64,000 bases of DNA from Cunninghamia lanceolata (Eukaryota; Streptophyta; Pinopsida; Cupressales; Cupressaceae), in NCBI GenBank assembly GCA_027924645.1, contig BSBN01001688.1, forward strand, positions 310,001-374,000, given 5' to 3'. Shown here one piece after another: positions 24,510 through 35,717 of the stretch (position 1 is the first letter of the stretch; each line of letters starts with the position of its first letter). A program made the position numbers and the translations under genes. Below the pieces are notes generated by a model, which ran no database searches, was not told the origin of the DNA, and worked only from the letters and a program-made list of their open reading frames with translations.

Positions 24510-25020
24510 AATCCAAAAGAGTTATTGGATCAGATCCTTGAGCTAAAGAATTATTTTGACTTGAAGTCAATTGAAGACCCTAAGAAGGTGAAGTATGCCA
24601 CCATAAAGTTGAAAGGGCATGGTACCTTGTGGTGGGATTACATACAAAAAGACCATGTTCAACGAAACAAGAGAAATATCTCAAACTGGGATTGTATGTT
24701 CTCCAAGCTCAAGGGGAAATTTATGCTGACCAACTACACATTGGATTTGTTTAGGTAACTTCAAAACTTGTGCCAAAAGGAGACATTCATGAAGGATTAT
24801 GGGGAAGAGTTCTATCGACTCATCATCTAGGCTTGTAATGTGGAAGAGGACAAAGAGAGAGTCTTTAGGTATGTAAATGATGTGGGCACTTCCATTCAAG
24901 ATGAAACTTGTTTGTTAAACATACATTTTTTGTTGAACATACATTTTGTGGAAGATGTGTACCACCTTGCACTTAAAGTGGAGGAGAAGTTATCTCGAAG
25001 ACTGTTGATACTCATATTGC
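24510..25020 (+). pseudogene. Ty3/gypsy gag remnant, copy 2
   Basis: This is the second copy of the same gag core, with KLKGHGTLWWDYIQKDH and LALKVEEKLSRR. It has fewer stops in its first half than copy 1, but TAG codons still break it at about 24756 and 24828. An in-frame repeat of six residues (LLNIHF twice) is unique to this copy. No zinc knuckle or pol follows. Confidence 0.75.
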
Positions 25021-25714
25021 AACCACCTATTAGTGTGTCAAATGCATTCAATGTTTGTGCTGTGCACACAACATCAACAATGGGAAGTTCTATGACTATG
25101 GGAATTTGTCCATAAAATGACCTCTGGTTCCTAAGGCCAGTTCCTTATTGATTCAATTAATCTAACTTTGTTTCAAGGAAGAGGGGAAGGAATGGGAATA
25201 GCTAAAACAAATGCTTAAATGAAAAGAAGCAATGCACCAATATTGATACTCCCTATTTATCCCTAAAAGATTACAAGATAGACATAATTCAATAGTCAAT
25301 AGATAGAAAGTTGAGCACATCTATAGCAATGTAGAAGATAATTAATCATCCATAAACAATAACAAAAGTGGGATAGCAATATTACCACAACTTCATATAT
25401 TGATAATTTCAAGTTCATACACATGCAAACCATTAAAGGCCAACACAAATTGGAACACATGAATTAAGGTTTGCTTCAAGATTCACAAAGAGAGGAAAAT
25501 TGAGAAAAAGTTCTATAGACAAGGCTAGCTAAGAAGCACAAGCTTGCAATACTAAACCTAACCTACACAATGAGCACAAGGCTCGTATTTATACAAGCAA
25601 GACTATAACAAAATGCTAAAAATAGACAAGTACTTAACGTCTCTTGATTGTGTAGGGTCGATCTTTTGAATTTACATGCAGATTGGAAGCTGGATGTACC
25701 AAATTCTTGTATTA

Positions 25715-26661
25715 AATCTCCTCCACTTAGTGTATGTAACTATTTGCATTGAAGTCTTGTAATGGAGGGTGAATTGCATGCCTAATTGCATCTTGAATTC
25801 TCATGCATGCCATTTGATACCTATGAATAAAAAATTCACTTGTGGTATCAACCACATTGAACCTTAGCATTATCGCTTCCCAAAAAATTAGGTAGTTGAT
25901 CTTTAATATCATTTTCCATCCAACAATAACTACTCCTTTATGGCCAACAATAATTCATATTATCCTCAAGATTCCATAGACTATTGATAACAGGGATCCA
26001 ATGGCTTGTGGAGCCTTCAAGCAAACTATTGATTAAATTCCAAGTCACCAATAACTTCATTGTAATGGTTTTACTGACACATTTCTTAATACAAGGTGAA
26101 AGGATACCGTGGGCCCCCACCCTTCAAAGGAATTGGCTAGTAGCAAAACTTTCCATTGATAATCTACCTTCTTGCCCAATTGCTTTTGCAAGCCATTGAT
26201 CATAGTATGTTGGATGACATGACCATTGATCAACAAAATTGGACAAATGCCGCTTCACCACGACTAACAATAAACTTGTTAGTCTAATACTCTGTGGGTC
26301 ATTGATTGGAAAATGGATGGCTTGTGGATATTTGAGCTTTTTAAAGCTATATTCTACTTGTGATATTATACATCTTTTGGCATACAAGGTAAAGTTATTC
26401 ACTATAAGGCAAAATTGCAAAATTCATGCAGTATAGTGATGAACCACTATAGTTTTGGCAACTTTCAGTGGATTTTCATTCAAGAAAAGGGAGAACTCAA
26501 CAATCCATTGGACATGGAGTCACCCTAATAAAAAATGGAACACAATGCAAAACTAAAGGAAGCACAACCTACATATTCTTTAAGGTAGACTTGATTTGTA
26601 GCCATTCATCTTCGAAAGGGACTTCAAGCATCTTGAATACCACAAAGTGACACTCCAACTC
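25715..26661 (-). pseudogene. Unidentified degraded coding region, downstream part
   Basis: Minus-strand frames run from 26661 to about 25720 with several stops: ECHFVVFKMLEVPFEDEWLQ next to the insertion point, then 26420-26124 and 26120-25938, and finally FIHRYQMACMRIQDAIRHAI. This is the continuation of the coding region at 33056-35000, separated from it by the chromovirus. I do not recognise the family. It could be the product of another plant mobile element or a decayed host gene. Confidence 0.4.
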
Positions 26662-27522
26662 TGATGCAGGAGCATCCAGTGGTGTAAGGGCAATCTTGCA
26701 TCACCCAAAAAGATGTTGCTTCAAAATCATTACAGTTGTTTTCATTTCTTTCCATAATTAGTATTTTTGGTTCCATAATCTCCTGAATAATGATGCAGAA
26801 CTTTCAGTTTTTTTTCAAACTGCTAAAAATAGCAAACTGCCAATTTTGGAAAGTTTACCTGCTATTTTAGGAAAGTTTGCATTTGGGCACGGATTGAAGA
26901 GAAAACTTGCATAAAGTTACATAATGGAAATATAAGACCTTTGGTGAAGGAATCAGGCAAAGATCATTTGTGAGCTGAAAGATATTAAATTTTTTTGTTT
27001 TCTGAAAAGCCCCTAAAAATTTCTGAAATGAGATATGAGGCACTAAAACATCCCATAACGTCCCGAAAAGTTGATGAATTTCTGACATGATAGTTCACAT
27101 TGTGAGCTTTCAGGCACTTAAAATGGTTCGTCAATTGGACACTCAGATAAAAAGTTATGCTTCTAAGAAGTTGACCTACTTTTGGAGGGAGTTGCAAATT
27201 TCAAAATTTAGCTAGAGGCCGCCAAAAAGTGCTCTTTATTACTATTTTGGGAACCCTGAGTAGAGTAGAGTTAAGGGGGCAAGTGTAGAGTCAAGAATAT
27301 GTGGGAAAACAGAAACCTAGCTGATTTGGGGTTGCAGAAGGCTGAAGATTCTAGAGTCTTAAGGTTAGGAAGCTGTAATGTGATGCAGTCTGTAGAGGAT
27401 TCATTCTCTGATTGTATTTGAGCTTCTGTAATGTAATGTTTTACCCATATCAATAAAAGATCATTCTATTTTCTGTGTGCAATTTCTATTGTTGTGTGTT
27501 TTATGATTTACCCCCTTCATCA
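26662..27522 (+). repeat. 5' LTR of element A
   Basis: 861 bp, starting TGATGCAGGAGC and ending CCCCCTTCATCA. A polyadenylation-like AATAAA lies at 27452-27457. No convincing TATA box was identified. Confidence 0.95.
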
Positions 27523-27524
27523 AG

Positions 27525-27540
27525 TGGTATCAGAGCAAGG
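27525..27540 (+). other. Primer binding site of element A
   Basis: TGGTATCAGAGCAAGG begins two bases after the 5' LTR. This is the classic site complementary to the 3' end of plant initiator methionine tRNA. Confidence 0.95.
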
Positions 27541-27623
27541 GTTCCTGAGTGTGTAGACAGATCGCTAACCGTGAGGTAGTTTGCACCAGGACTTGAGGTT
27601 GTGGGTTTGCTGCAGAGATCAAG

Positions 27624-28745
27624 ATGCCACCACGAAGAAATCGTATTGGGAGGAATTCTTTGACGGAAGAGGGTTTTAGAGCCCTACAAAGGCAAATCGA
27701 TGCATTGCAAGAGGAGCTGCGAAGAGGGTTTGATCTAAGAACAAAGGAAGAAAGCGAGGATGAAGCTGAAGAAGAGCTATCTGAGGAAGAACAAGAAGCT
27801 ACAGGAGATCCTACAGAAGTTAGGTTGTTGAGGGCCATTTCGAAGATCAGAAAGAGGCCCAAGATCAAAGTTTCTACATATTCTAGAGATTTGAATCCGG
27901 AACAGCTTATTGATTGGATCAATGACATGGAGGAGTATTTCGAGTGTGAAGATGTAGAGGACCCAGATCGGGTCAAGTTTGCAAAAACAAAGTTGAAGGG
28001 CCATGTCAGTATTTGGTGGAAGGAGGTCCAATTAGAGAGGAACAGAAGAGGAAAAGGAAAGATCACCAGATGGGATCAGATGGTGGAGAAACTGAAGAAG
28101 CAATTCATTCCTGTGGACTATGAGATGGAGTTGCTGAAGAAGCTGCAAGGACTAAAGCAAGGTAACAAGTCTGTTAATGAGTATACAGAAGAGTTTTATA
28201 AGATTACTATCAGGACATGCCATGCAGAGCCCAACAAGGAGAAGGTAGTCCGCTACATTAATGGGTTAAGGCCAAGTATTCAAGAGGATCTGAGCCTGGT
28301 CAGAATGACCACCATAGAAGATGCGTATCAGTTTTCCATGAAGGTGGAAGAGAAGCTGAATAAAAGATTCGACAACAAGCAAAGGGGAAGAGGTCAAGGC
28401 GGAAGGACTGGTGGAAGACCCTATGGAGGCCGTAATGAAGATCAGAAGAAAAGTGAAGAAGCTGGCACCAGTCGAAATCAGAGAGGGGATAAGGCCTACC
28501 GCCCTCATGACCAATACAATGGTGATCAAAAAGGAAGAGGAAGAGGAAGAGGCCAACTTGGGCAAAGACCTAGAAGAGGAGGTTTCAGACGAACCTGTTT
28601 CCAATGTGGAGAAGAAGGGCATCGAGCATACGAGTGTCCACAACATCAAGGAAGGACAAATAGAAGACCTGAAGGTAATGCACGGGTTGCACATGTAGAT
28701 GAAGATGCACATTTTGAGCATTTTGAAGATGCTGAAAGGGGATAA
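27624..28745 (+). CDS. gag: Gag of element A
   Basis: This is the capsid/nucleocapsid protein of the retrotransposon, acting in cytoplasmic particles. It is 373 codons long, starting at the first ATG after the primer site. The Retrotrans_gag core lies around residues 75-250 (LKGHVSIWW, then EYTEEFYKI and FSMKVEEKLNKR). A basic Arg/Gly-rich linker follows, then a zinc knuckle CFQCGEEGHRAYEC (C325, C328, H333, C338). It ends at TAA 28743-28745, but the same frame continues into the protease, so this stop probably replaces a sense codon in an ancestral gag-pol frame. Gag itself looks intact. Confidence 0.9.
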   Translation: MPPRRNRIGRNSLTEEGFRALQRQIDALQEELRRGFDLRTKEESEDEAEEELSEEEQEATGDPTEVRLLRAISKIRKRPKIKVSTYSRDLNPEQLIDWINDMEEYFECEDVEDPDRVKFAKTKLKGHVSIWWKEVQLERNRRGKGKITRWDQMVEKLKKQFIPVDYEMELLKKLQGLKQGNKSVNEYTEEFYKITIRTCHAEPNKEKVVRYINGLRPSIQEDLSLVRMTTIEDAYQFSMKVEEKLNKRFDNKQRGRGQGGRTGGRPYGGRNEDQKKSEEAGTSRNQRGDKAYRPHDQYNGDQKGRGRGRGQLGQRPRRGGFRRTCFQCGEEGHRAYECPQHQGRTNRRPEGNARVAHVDEDAHFEHFEDAERG

Positions 28746-29476
28746 AATCTAGTTGTTAGAAGAACCTTGCTGAATAAGGAGAAAGAACCAAATCAGAGGA
28801 AGAGTTTATTCTGTACAAGGTGCAAATGTGAAGGTAAGTGTTGTGATATTATTATTGACAGTGGGAGCACTGAAAATCTTGTTTCATAGGAGATGGTTAA
28901 CAAGTTGAAGTTGACAAGAAGGAAGCATCCACATCCATATCGGATTGCATGGTTGCAAAAGGACCACAGAGCTTTGGTCAATGAGCAGTGTTTAGTGAAG
29001 TTCAAGATTGGGGACTACCATGATGAGGTGCTATGTGATATCATACCGATGGATGCACGTCATATGTTGTTAGGGAGGCCGTGGCAATATGATAGGAGCG
29101 CTGTCCATGATGTTCGTGCAACACATATTCCCTAACAAAGGATGGAGTTCGCCATAAGTTGAAGCCCTTGAAGGAGGTGGAAGAAAAGGTATGTAGTACT
29201 GCCAAAATTTGTTTGGTAGATGGTAGGAAATTTTTGGAGGGTATGAAGCATGAGCGTCATTGCTTTGCATTGATTCCTAAGATTAGTCAAGAGAAATGTG
29301 AAGATGTACCAGCAGAAGTCTCATATATGTTAGAAGAATTTCAGGATATTATCTCTGATAATGTACCAGAAGGTTTACCACCGGTGAGGAAGATAAGTCA
29401 CCAAATGGATTTGATACCAGGAGCTAGTTTGTCGAATAAGGCAGCCCACATAATGACTCCTGCAGAGAATGAATAG
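28746..29476 (+). pseudogene. pol: Protease and linker region of element A
   Basis: The frame continues from gag: SLFCTRCKCEG, then IIDSGSTENLVS, with the retropepsin D-S-G active site at about 28857. A TAG at 28887-28889 cuts it just after the active site. The frame resumes at 28893 through MDARHMLLGRPWQYDR, the usual protease end. A one-base loss near 29127 shifts the frame (29135 stop), after which the linker to RT runs from 29137 to the TAG at 29474-29476. Comparison with the homologous element on the minus strand (60.4-61.1 kb) makes each break clear. Confidence 0.85.
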
Positions 29477-30443
29477 CTAAACAGACAAGTTCAAGAGTTG
29501 TTAAGGAAGGGACTGATAAGGGAGAGCCTAAGTCCATGTATGGTACCTACAGTACTAGCACCAAAGAAAGATGGAGAATGGAGAATGTGTATAGATTCTC
29601 GAGCCATCAATAACATCACGATCAAGTACAGATTCCCATTGCCCAGAATGGATGACATAATGGACTATTTTAGTGGAGCCAAGCACTTCACGAAAATTGA
29701 CCTGAAGAGTGGGTATCACCAGATCCGTATCAGGGAAGGAGACAAATGGAAGACAACCTTCAAGACAAAGGAAGGTTTGTATGAGTGGTTAGTCATGCCA
29801 TTTGGGCTAACCAATGCACCGAGCACATTCATGTGGCTCATGAACGAGGTACTGAAAGAATTTTTGGGAAGTTTTGTTATTGTTTATTTAGATGATATTT
29901 TGATTTTCAGTAAGACTTGGGATGGGCATCTGATGCATATTAGAAGAGTTTTAGAGAAGCTGAGGGAGGAGAAGTTGCTGATTAATTTGAAGAAATGTAG
30001 TTTTACAAAGGAGTTGGTATACCTGGGATTTTTTTGTCTCAAAGGAAGGTCTTAAGATGGATCCAGAGAAGGTGAGAGCAATCCTTGAATGGACTACACC
30101 AAGGAGTGCCACAGAGGTACGATCTTTTCATGGTTTGGCAAGTTTTTACAGAAAGTTTATCAGAAACTTTAGTAGCATTTGTGCACCCCTAACTGAGATA
30201 ATGAGAGGGGATAGAAAAGAGTTTAGATGGACTAAAGGAGAAGACAAGAGCTTTGATACATTGAAGCAGAAAGTCGTAGAACAACCTGTTTTGGCACTTC
30301 TAGATTTCAATAAGGTATTTCAGGTAGATTGTGATGCTAGTGGTAGTGGTATAGGAGTTGTTTTGAGCCAAGAAGGTAAGCCCATTGCCTATTTTAGTGA
30401 GAAGCTTAATGATGCCAAGAAAAAGTATTCTATTTATGATTAG
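29477..30443 (+). pseudogene. pol: Reverse transcriptase of element A
   Basis: It copies the element RNA into DNA. From 29498 the frame shows [15 protein letters not shown] (catalytic Asp at residue 68), [12 protein letters not shown] and the YLDD box (residues 130-133), so the catalytic residues are all present. A run of seven T at 30029-30035, where six keep the frame, shifts it and causes a stop at 30055. The frame resumes with MDPEKVRAILEW at 30057 and continues through the connection domain into the start of RNase H (DCDASGSGIGVVL) until TAG 30441-30443. Confidence 0.9.
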
Positions 30444-31019
30444 GAATTTTATGCAATAGTTCAGGCTTTGAAGAAATGGAGACATTATTTGTTGCCAAAA
30501 GAGTTTGTTTTATATACAGATCATCAAGCTTTGCAGTATCTTAATAGTCAAGGAAAGTTGAATCAAAGACACTTAAAATGGGTTGAGTTTTTGCAGAGTT
30601 ATACTTTTGTTTTGAAGCATAGGAGTAGGAAGTCCAACAGAGTTGCAGATGCCTTGAGTAGAAGGCAAAATTTTTTGACCGAAATGAAGATAGAGGTTGT
30701 TGGGTTCGATGAGCTCAAAAGTTTGTACCCTGAAGATCCAGATTTTGCAGAGGCCTGGAAAGCTTGTCTGGAACTTGTTACTTTGGATAGGACAAAATGG
30801 TTGGATCTCATAATCCAAGATGGCATGTTGTTTAGAGGAAGCCAATTGTGCATTCCGAGGAATTCCATGAGAGAGAACCTGATAAAGGAGAAGCACAATG
30901 GAGGATTGGCTGTACACTTTGGTCGAGATAAGACCATTGCTATTGTTGGTGAAAATTATTATTGGCCACAGTTGCAACAAGATGTGAGGAAATTTGTGCA
31001 GAATTATAGAGTGTGTTAG
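30444..31019 (+). pseudogene. pol: RNase H and integrase N-terminus of element A
   Basis: The RNase H continues after the stop with EFYAIVQALKKWRHYL and YTDHQAL (catalytic Asp), then VADALSRR, the usual RNase H end. The integrase zinc-binding region follows (EKHNGGLAVHFGRDKT with both His). The Cys pair is damaged: the first Cys position reads Tyr (YRVC), and a TAG at 31017-31019 follows the second Cys. Confidence 0.85.
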
Positions 31020-32154
31020 ATGGTAAAGGGAACAAGTCAGAATACAGGGTTATATCAGCCACTACCTGTACTAGAGAAGCCATGGGATGATATTAGTATG
31101 GATTTTGTTCTTGGTTTACCAAGGACACAGAGAGGGCATGATTCCATTTTTGTGGTGGTGGATAGATTCTCAAAGATGGCACATTTTATTCCTTGTAAGA
31201 AGACTAATGATGCTGTTCATATTGCAGAGTTATTTTTTAGGGAAGTGGTGAGACTACATGGTCTACCAAAGAGCATAGTTTCAGATCGAGATACCAAGTT
31301 TGTTGGTTATTTCTGGAGGACATTGTGGAAGAAGTTGAAGACATATTTGAAGTTCAGTTCTGTACACCATCCACAGACTGATGGACAAACTGAAGTGGTG
31401 AATGGTGAATAGGAGTTTGGGTAACCTGCTACGATGCTTAGTAGGAGATAAGCCCAAGGGATGGGATTTGATTTTACCACAGGCAGAATTTGCTTACAAC
31501 AATTCTGTCAATAGGAGTATTGGTAAATCACCATTCCAGATTGTTTATGGCAATAGCCCAAGAAATGCTTCTGAGTTAAGGAAGCTGGACAAAGGAGAAA
31601 AGACAAGTGCTGAAGCTGAAGACTTTGCAGAACACATGAAGAATTTACATGAAGAGGTGAGAAAGCACATTAATAAGATGAATATTCAGTACAAGGCTAA
31701 GGCGGATCAGAAGAGGAGATATAAGGAGTTCCAGGTAGGCGATGAAGTCATGGTTCACTTGAGAAAAGAAAGGTTCCCAATTGGAACTTATAATAAGTTG
31801 AAAATGAAGAAATTTGGGCCATGTAGAATCCTGAAGAAGCATGATTCAGGAAATGCATATGAGGTAGAGCTGCCGAGTGGGATCAATATTTCTCCTGTAT
31901 TCAACATTGCTAATTTAATAGAATATCATGAAGGTGGCACAGAGGATGGACCAACAGAAGAACAATGGAGTATTCCGGCATCTACTTCAACAGAGGAGAT
32001 AGAAGAGATCTTGGATAGCCATGTGGGAAGAAGTACTCGAAACAGGCAATATGAAGAATATCTGGTGAAATGGAAAGGAAGGCCCGTTGAAGATTCTTCT
32101 TGGTTGTCTAAGGCAGGGGTTGACCGTTTGGGTTTTCCTCAAACAAACAACTGA
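31020..32154 (+). pseudogene. pol: Integrase core and chromodomain of element A
   Basis: The DDE core has SMDFVLGLP (first Asp), IVSDRDTKF (second Asp) and DGQTEVVN (Glu), all intact. Right after the Glu, a 7-bp direct repeat GGTGAAT/GGTGAAT (about 31396-31409) shifts the frame and gives a stop at 31412. The frame resumes at 31402 with RSLGNLLRCLVGDKPKGW and the GPF-like region (FGPCRILKK). A chromodomain closes the protein (EEYLVKWKGRPVEDSSWL), ending at TGA 32152-32154. Chromodomains in this position target integration to marked chromatin. Confidence 0.9.
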
Positions 32155-32192
32155 GACGTGACAGGGTCACTTCTCAAATTACCCTGGGTGTC

Positions 32193-33055
32193 TGATGCAG
32201 GAGCATCCAGTGGTGTAAGGGCAATCTTGCATCACCCAAAAAGATGTTACTTCAAAATTATTACAGTTGTTTTCATTTCTTTCCATAATTAGTATTTTTG
32301 GTTCCATAATCTCCTGAATAATGATGCAGGACTTTTAGTTTTTTTTTTCAAACTACTAAAAATAGCAAAATGCCAATTTTGGAAAGTTTACCTGCTATTT
32401 TACAAAAGTTTGCATTTGGGCATGGATTGAAGTAAAAACTTGTAGAAAGTTACATAACGGAAATATAAGACCTTTGGCAAAGGAATCAAGCAAAGATCAT
32501 TTGTGAGCTGAAAGATATTAAATTTTTTGTTTTCCGAAAAGCCCCTAAAAATTTTTGAAATGAGATATGAGGCACTAAAACATCCCATAACATCCTAAAA
32601 AGTTTATAGATTTTCGGTGTGATAGTTCACATCGCGAACCTTCTGGCGCTTAAAATGGTTCGTCAATCGGACACTCGGATCAAAAGTTATGCTTCCCGGA
32701 AGTTGACCTACTTTTGGAGGGAGTTGCAAATTTCAAAATTTAGCTAGAGGCTGCCAAAAAGTGCTATTTATGACTATTTTGGGAACCCTGAGTAGAGTAG
32801 AGTTAAGGGGGCAAGTGTAGAGTCAAGAATAGGTGGGAAAACAAAAACCCTAGCTGATTTGGGGTTGCAGAAGGATGAAGATTCTAGAGTCTTGATGTTA
32901 GGAAGCTGTAATGTGATGCAATCTGTAGAGGATTCATCCTCTGATTGTATTTGAGCTTCTGTAATGTAATGTTTTGCCCATATCAATAAAAGATCATTCT
33001 ATTTTCTGTGTGCAATTTCTGTTGTTGTGTGTTTTATGATTTACCCCCTTCATCA
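32193..33055 (+). repeat. 3' LTR of element A
   Basis: 863 bp, the same ends as the 5' copy, with AATAAA at 32985-32990. The sequence just upstream (ACCCTGGGTGTC) is a poor polypurine tract. Confidence 0.95.
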
Positions 33056-35000
33056 AACTCAAATGAATCTTCATATGGAAAATCTTGGACTTTAGTCACT
33101 ATGTTTTGAACTTAAACCTCTAACTTAGCTAGTGGTTTGATCACCTTATGCACCTAGACTTAGTCATTGTGTGTTGAACTTGAACCTCTAACTCATCTAG
33201 TGGTTTGATCACCTTACACATCTCTTCCATAGTGGGAACTAATGACTAAATTTTGAAGATAGATTCATCTTCCTTCTAACTACCAACCAAAGGAACCTCT
33301 AGCTGAGCAACTTCCTTTTATTGTCATTGAATGGCGAGGGCAGACCTTGTTGGACCAACTGATCAATTTTGGAGATAGACTCATCGTCCTTCCTTCTAAC
33401 TACCAACTCGAGGAGCCTCTGGCTAAGCAACTTCCTTTTATTCTCATTGAATGGCGAGGGTAGACCTTGTTGGACCAATTGATCAATGTGACCAAGCATA
33501 CCTGTGACAATTTGTTGTAATATGATCAATTGTGCTCTGCGGTTCTAAGTCGATTCATCCTTGGCCTGTACATTTAACACCCTTTGTGTTTCTTTTCTCC
33601 TATTTCAAATGCTTGTTGCAATCAGTGAATCTATTGGTAGGGTCAAAAATTTATGCTTAAACATTTTTACATCTCCAATCATGGGGTACAAGGTGGTGGT
33701 GATGCCATCTACTTTTACTTGTATTTCTTGAGTTTGGAAATATGTAGCCTTTATGAAATCTAGGGCATGTTCCAACCCACTTGTTTCTTGGGAAATATTA
33801 TCCAAGTAGAAGTTACATAATGCCTTGACCAAGTTAAGGGACTCTAATTACATGTCCATTGTATTTGTTTTATCCTTTAGATCCTCTATTTCTTGTTTAT
33901 AATCTACCTCTTTTTCTTTTAGATCCTTTTATACAACCTTCAAATCAACGATCTGCTTGTCCACGTTGGCTACACTATTATTTTGGGTAGATGTTGTTTG
34001 CTTGATCCCATCAAGCTCTATGCTTAAAGAGCTTTCTTTGGTCTTGAACCCTTCCACTTGATTTTGTAGGGTTTGTATCTTATCCTTGTAGTCACCTTCT
34101 CTTGACATAACCTCATTGATTTTTCTCCCAAGTTCGTCAACCCTTAACTACAAGGTGACAACCTCCTGATTACTTTTTCCCTTAGTTGCTTTTGCCCCCA
34201 CAAATTTCTATTTATATTCTTCCATAGTCCTCAATATCTCCCCAACCTTGTCTTATAGCTCTTTGGTCTTTGGGTTGAGTTCTTCTACCTTGGACCTCTA
34301 GATGGTAACTTCTTGTTTCAATTATTTTTGTTGTCTTTAGAGAGGCTACCTGTAACTTGAAGTCATCAACCTGTTTCATTGTTGTTGTGTCTTCCAATTC
34401 CAAGGTTAGGGTTTTCTATTTTGGTGAATTAAGTCAAGCTTGAAGAAATATGATCTCTTTCTTTAGATTCTCCTTTGTGGACTAGAGGGTTACAATTTTT
34501 GTTTTATGCTCTTCAATATTGGCTTCAACTTCTTGGAGTTTAAGCTCGAGTTCCTTTTTTTTGTATTGACTAAGGCCTTAGGGACTTGGCCAAATGTGAT
34601 ATGCATATTATTCAATTGATTCTACAATGCATTGGATTTAGTTTCTGTAGCCTTGAGATTTTGAGTTACTTGTGATCCTTTTCTACTTTGCTCAACTTCT
34701 TTTCCATTGGTAGGTAATTTGTTGCTAATGATTTGGCAGTTTCTTGAAGAAGCTCTATTTTGTCCTTCGGCTAGGCATGTTGACATTTAAGGCTTGAATC
34801 TAATAGTCTTTGACTTGCATGTGGTCCTTTGGCCTAACCACCAAAGATGTCATCTACCCCAACAACATTGTCTGCCTCTTTTCATTGTATTTTGTTTTGA
34901 TTCTCCTTTTGATGGGGTGAGCAACACCAACCTTTTCTAAATCTTTCTTTTCTTTGGCATCTTGTTGTAGTTGTTGCATGATTTGAGTTTAGATTTCAAG
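33056..35000 (-). pseudogene. Degraded coiled-coil-like coding region, split by element A
   Basis: On the minus strand, Lys/Glu/Gln/Leu-rich stretches run from about 35000 (IQDLEI, QQLQQDAKEKKDLEK) to 33056 with many stops. One clean part is 33832-33605 (LVKALCNFYLDNISQETSG-like). The composition suggests coiled coils. At the left edge the frame reads DFPYEDSFE and then enters the chromovirus; across the element, using one copy of the AACTC duplication, the frame resumes at 26661. So element A inserted into a coding region. I do not recognise the protein. Confidence 0.45.
33256..33490. repeat. 118-bp tandem duplication in the degraded coding region
   Basis: Two units, about 33256-33372 and 33373-33490, encode on the minus strand two copies of IDQLVQQGLPSPFN-x-NKRKLLS. 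The duplication keeps the frame, so it may date from when the region was coding. Confidence 0.75.
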
Positions 35001-35333
35001 ATCTTGAATTATGGTTGGGACAAGGGAAGGCTGAACATGTGATGGAGAGCAATGATTTTTTTAGTGGCTAATATTCGCCAATTGGCTAATAGTTGAAATT
35101 GGGGATTCAAAACTTGGCTAATAGTACAAGATATAAGCAACCCGAATCACCACTTTTTTACAACATTTTATTTTAGTCATGGTTAGATCGCCAGAACATT
35201 TATTTTATTAAACTTTTAAACGCAAAAATTTGCCACAATATTCAATACTTGATTAGATCAGATTCGCCTAAATTTTATTTATAGTAGAAAATTAAATTAA
35301 TTCGCAAATAATATTATATAATTATTGGTTACA
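35001..35333. other. AT-rich spacer, no gene
   Basis: AT-rich sequence with recurring ATTCGCCAA-like words, which also occur at 35870-36030 beyond the foldback element. No coding signal was seen. Confidence 0.4.
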
Positions 35334-35717
35334 TTAGGGCCATATCACCAATTTTTAATCACCACTATTGATTTTATTTATAATCTAATGGCTGGGGTTG
35401 TATTCCATAGGTTAAAATGTACCCAGGGAGCTCCAATTTCAATTGAGCCTGAAATTGTATTTGTGTTGTTGATCTTAATTTATAATCTAATGGCTAGAGT
35501 TAAATTCCACAAGCCAAAATGTACCCACGGAGCTCCAATTCCCATGGGACTCAAAATTGCATTTGGACCATTGATCTCAAATGAGATCAATGACCCAAAT
35601 GCAATTTCGGGCCGTATGGGCATTAGAGCTCCATGGGTACATTTTGGCCCACAAAATAGAACCCAAACCATTAGATTATAGATAAGATCAATGGTGGTAA
35701 AAAATAATTTAGGGCCA
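35334..35717. mobile_element. Foldback MITE with 9-bp flanking repeat
   Basis: The two halves, about 35477-35580 and 35581-35683, are inverted copies of each other, centred on GATCTCAAATGAGATC. A third, direct copy of the arm lies at 35374-35476. Outer sequence (CACCA-TTGAT-TTAT-TATAATCTAATGG) is inverted at the two ends. TTAGGGCCA occurs directly at 35334-35342 and 35709-35717, the 9-bp length typical of Mutator-type target duplications. There is no transposase. The overlapping open frames on both strands result from the inverted repeat. Confidence 0.65.

Larger units (their letters stand above)
22856..25703 (+). repeat. 1.4-kb tandem duplication
   Basis: Two direct copies, about 22856-24284 and 24285-25703, each run from GATATGMTGAGAGCTCTTTAG through a gag remnant and a ~600-bp non-coding tail ending near TTGATTGTGTAGGG. 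They abut directly and differ by point changes and small indels. The second copy has an extra 18-base in-frame repeat near 24919-24945. This is a segmental tandem duplication of an already decayed retroelement fragment. Confidence 0.8.
26662..33055 (+). mobile_element. Ty3/gypsy chromovirus, nearly complete (element A)
   Basis: A 6394-bp element with direct LTRs (26662-27522 and 32193-33055) and a perfect 5-bp target duplication AACTC (26657-26661 and 33056-33060). Its domain order is gag, protease, RT, RNase H, integrase, chromodomain, which is that of plant chromoviruses. It has at least five in-frame stops and three frameshifts and is inactive. The LTRs differ at roughly 40-50 sites by eye, many of them C/T or G/A, so it is not recent. 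It sits inside a minus-strand coding region. Confidence 0.95.

Noticed and set aside
35325..35681. Open frames on both strands with similar protein text
   Set aside because: Explained by the inverted-repeat MITE; both strands encode the same arm.
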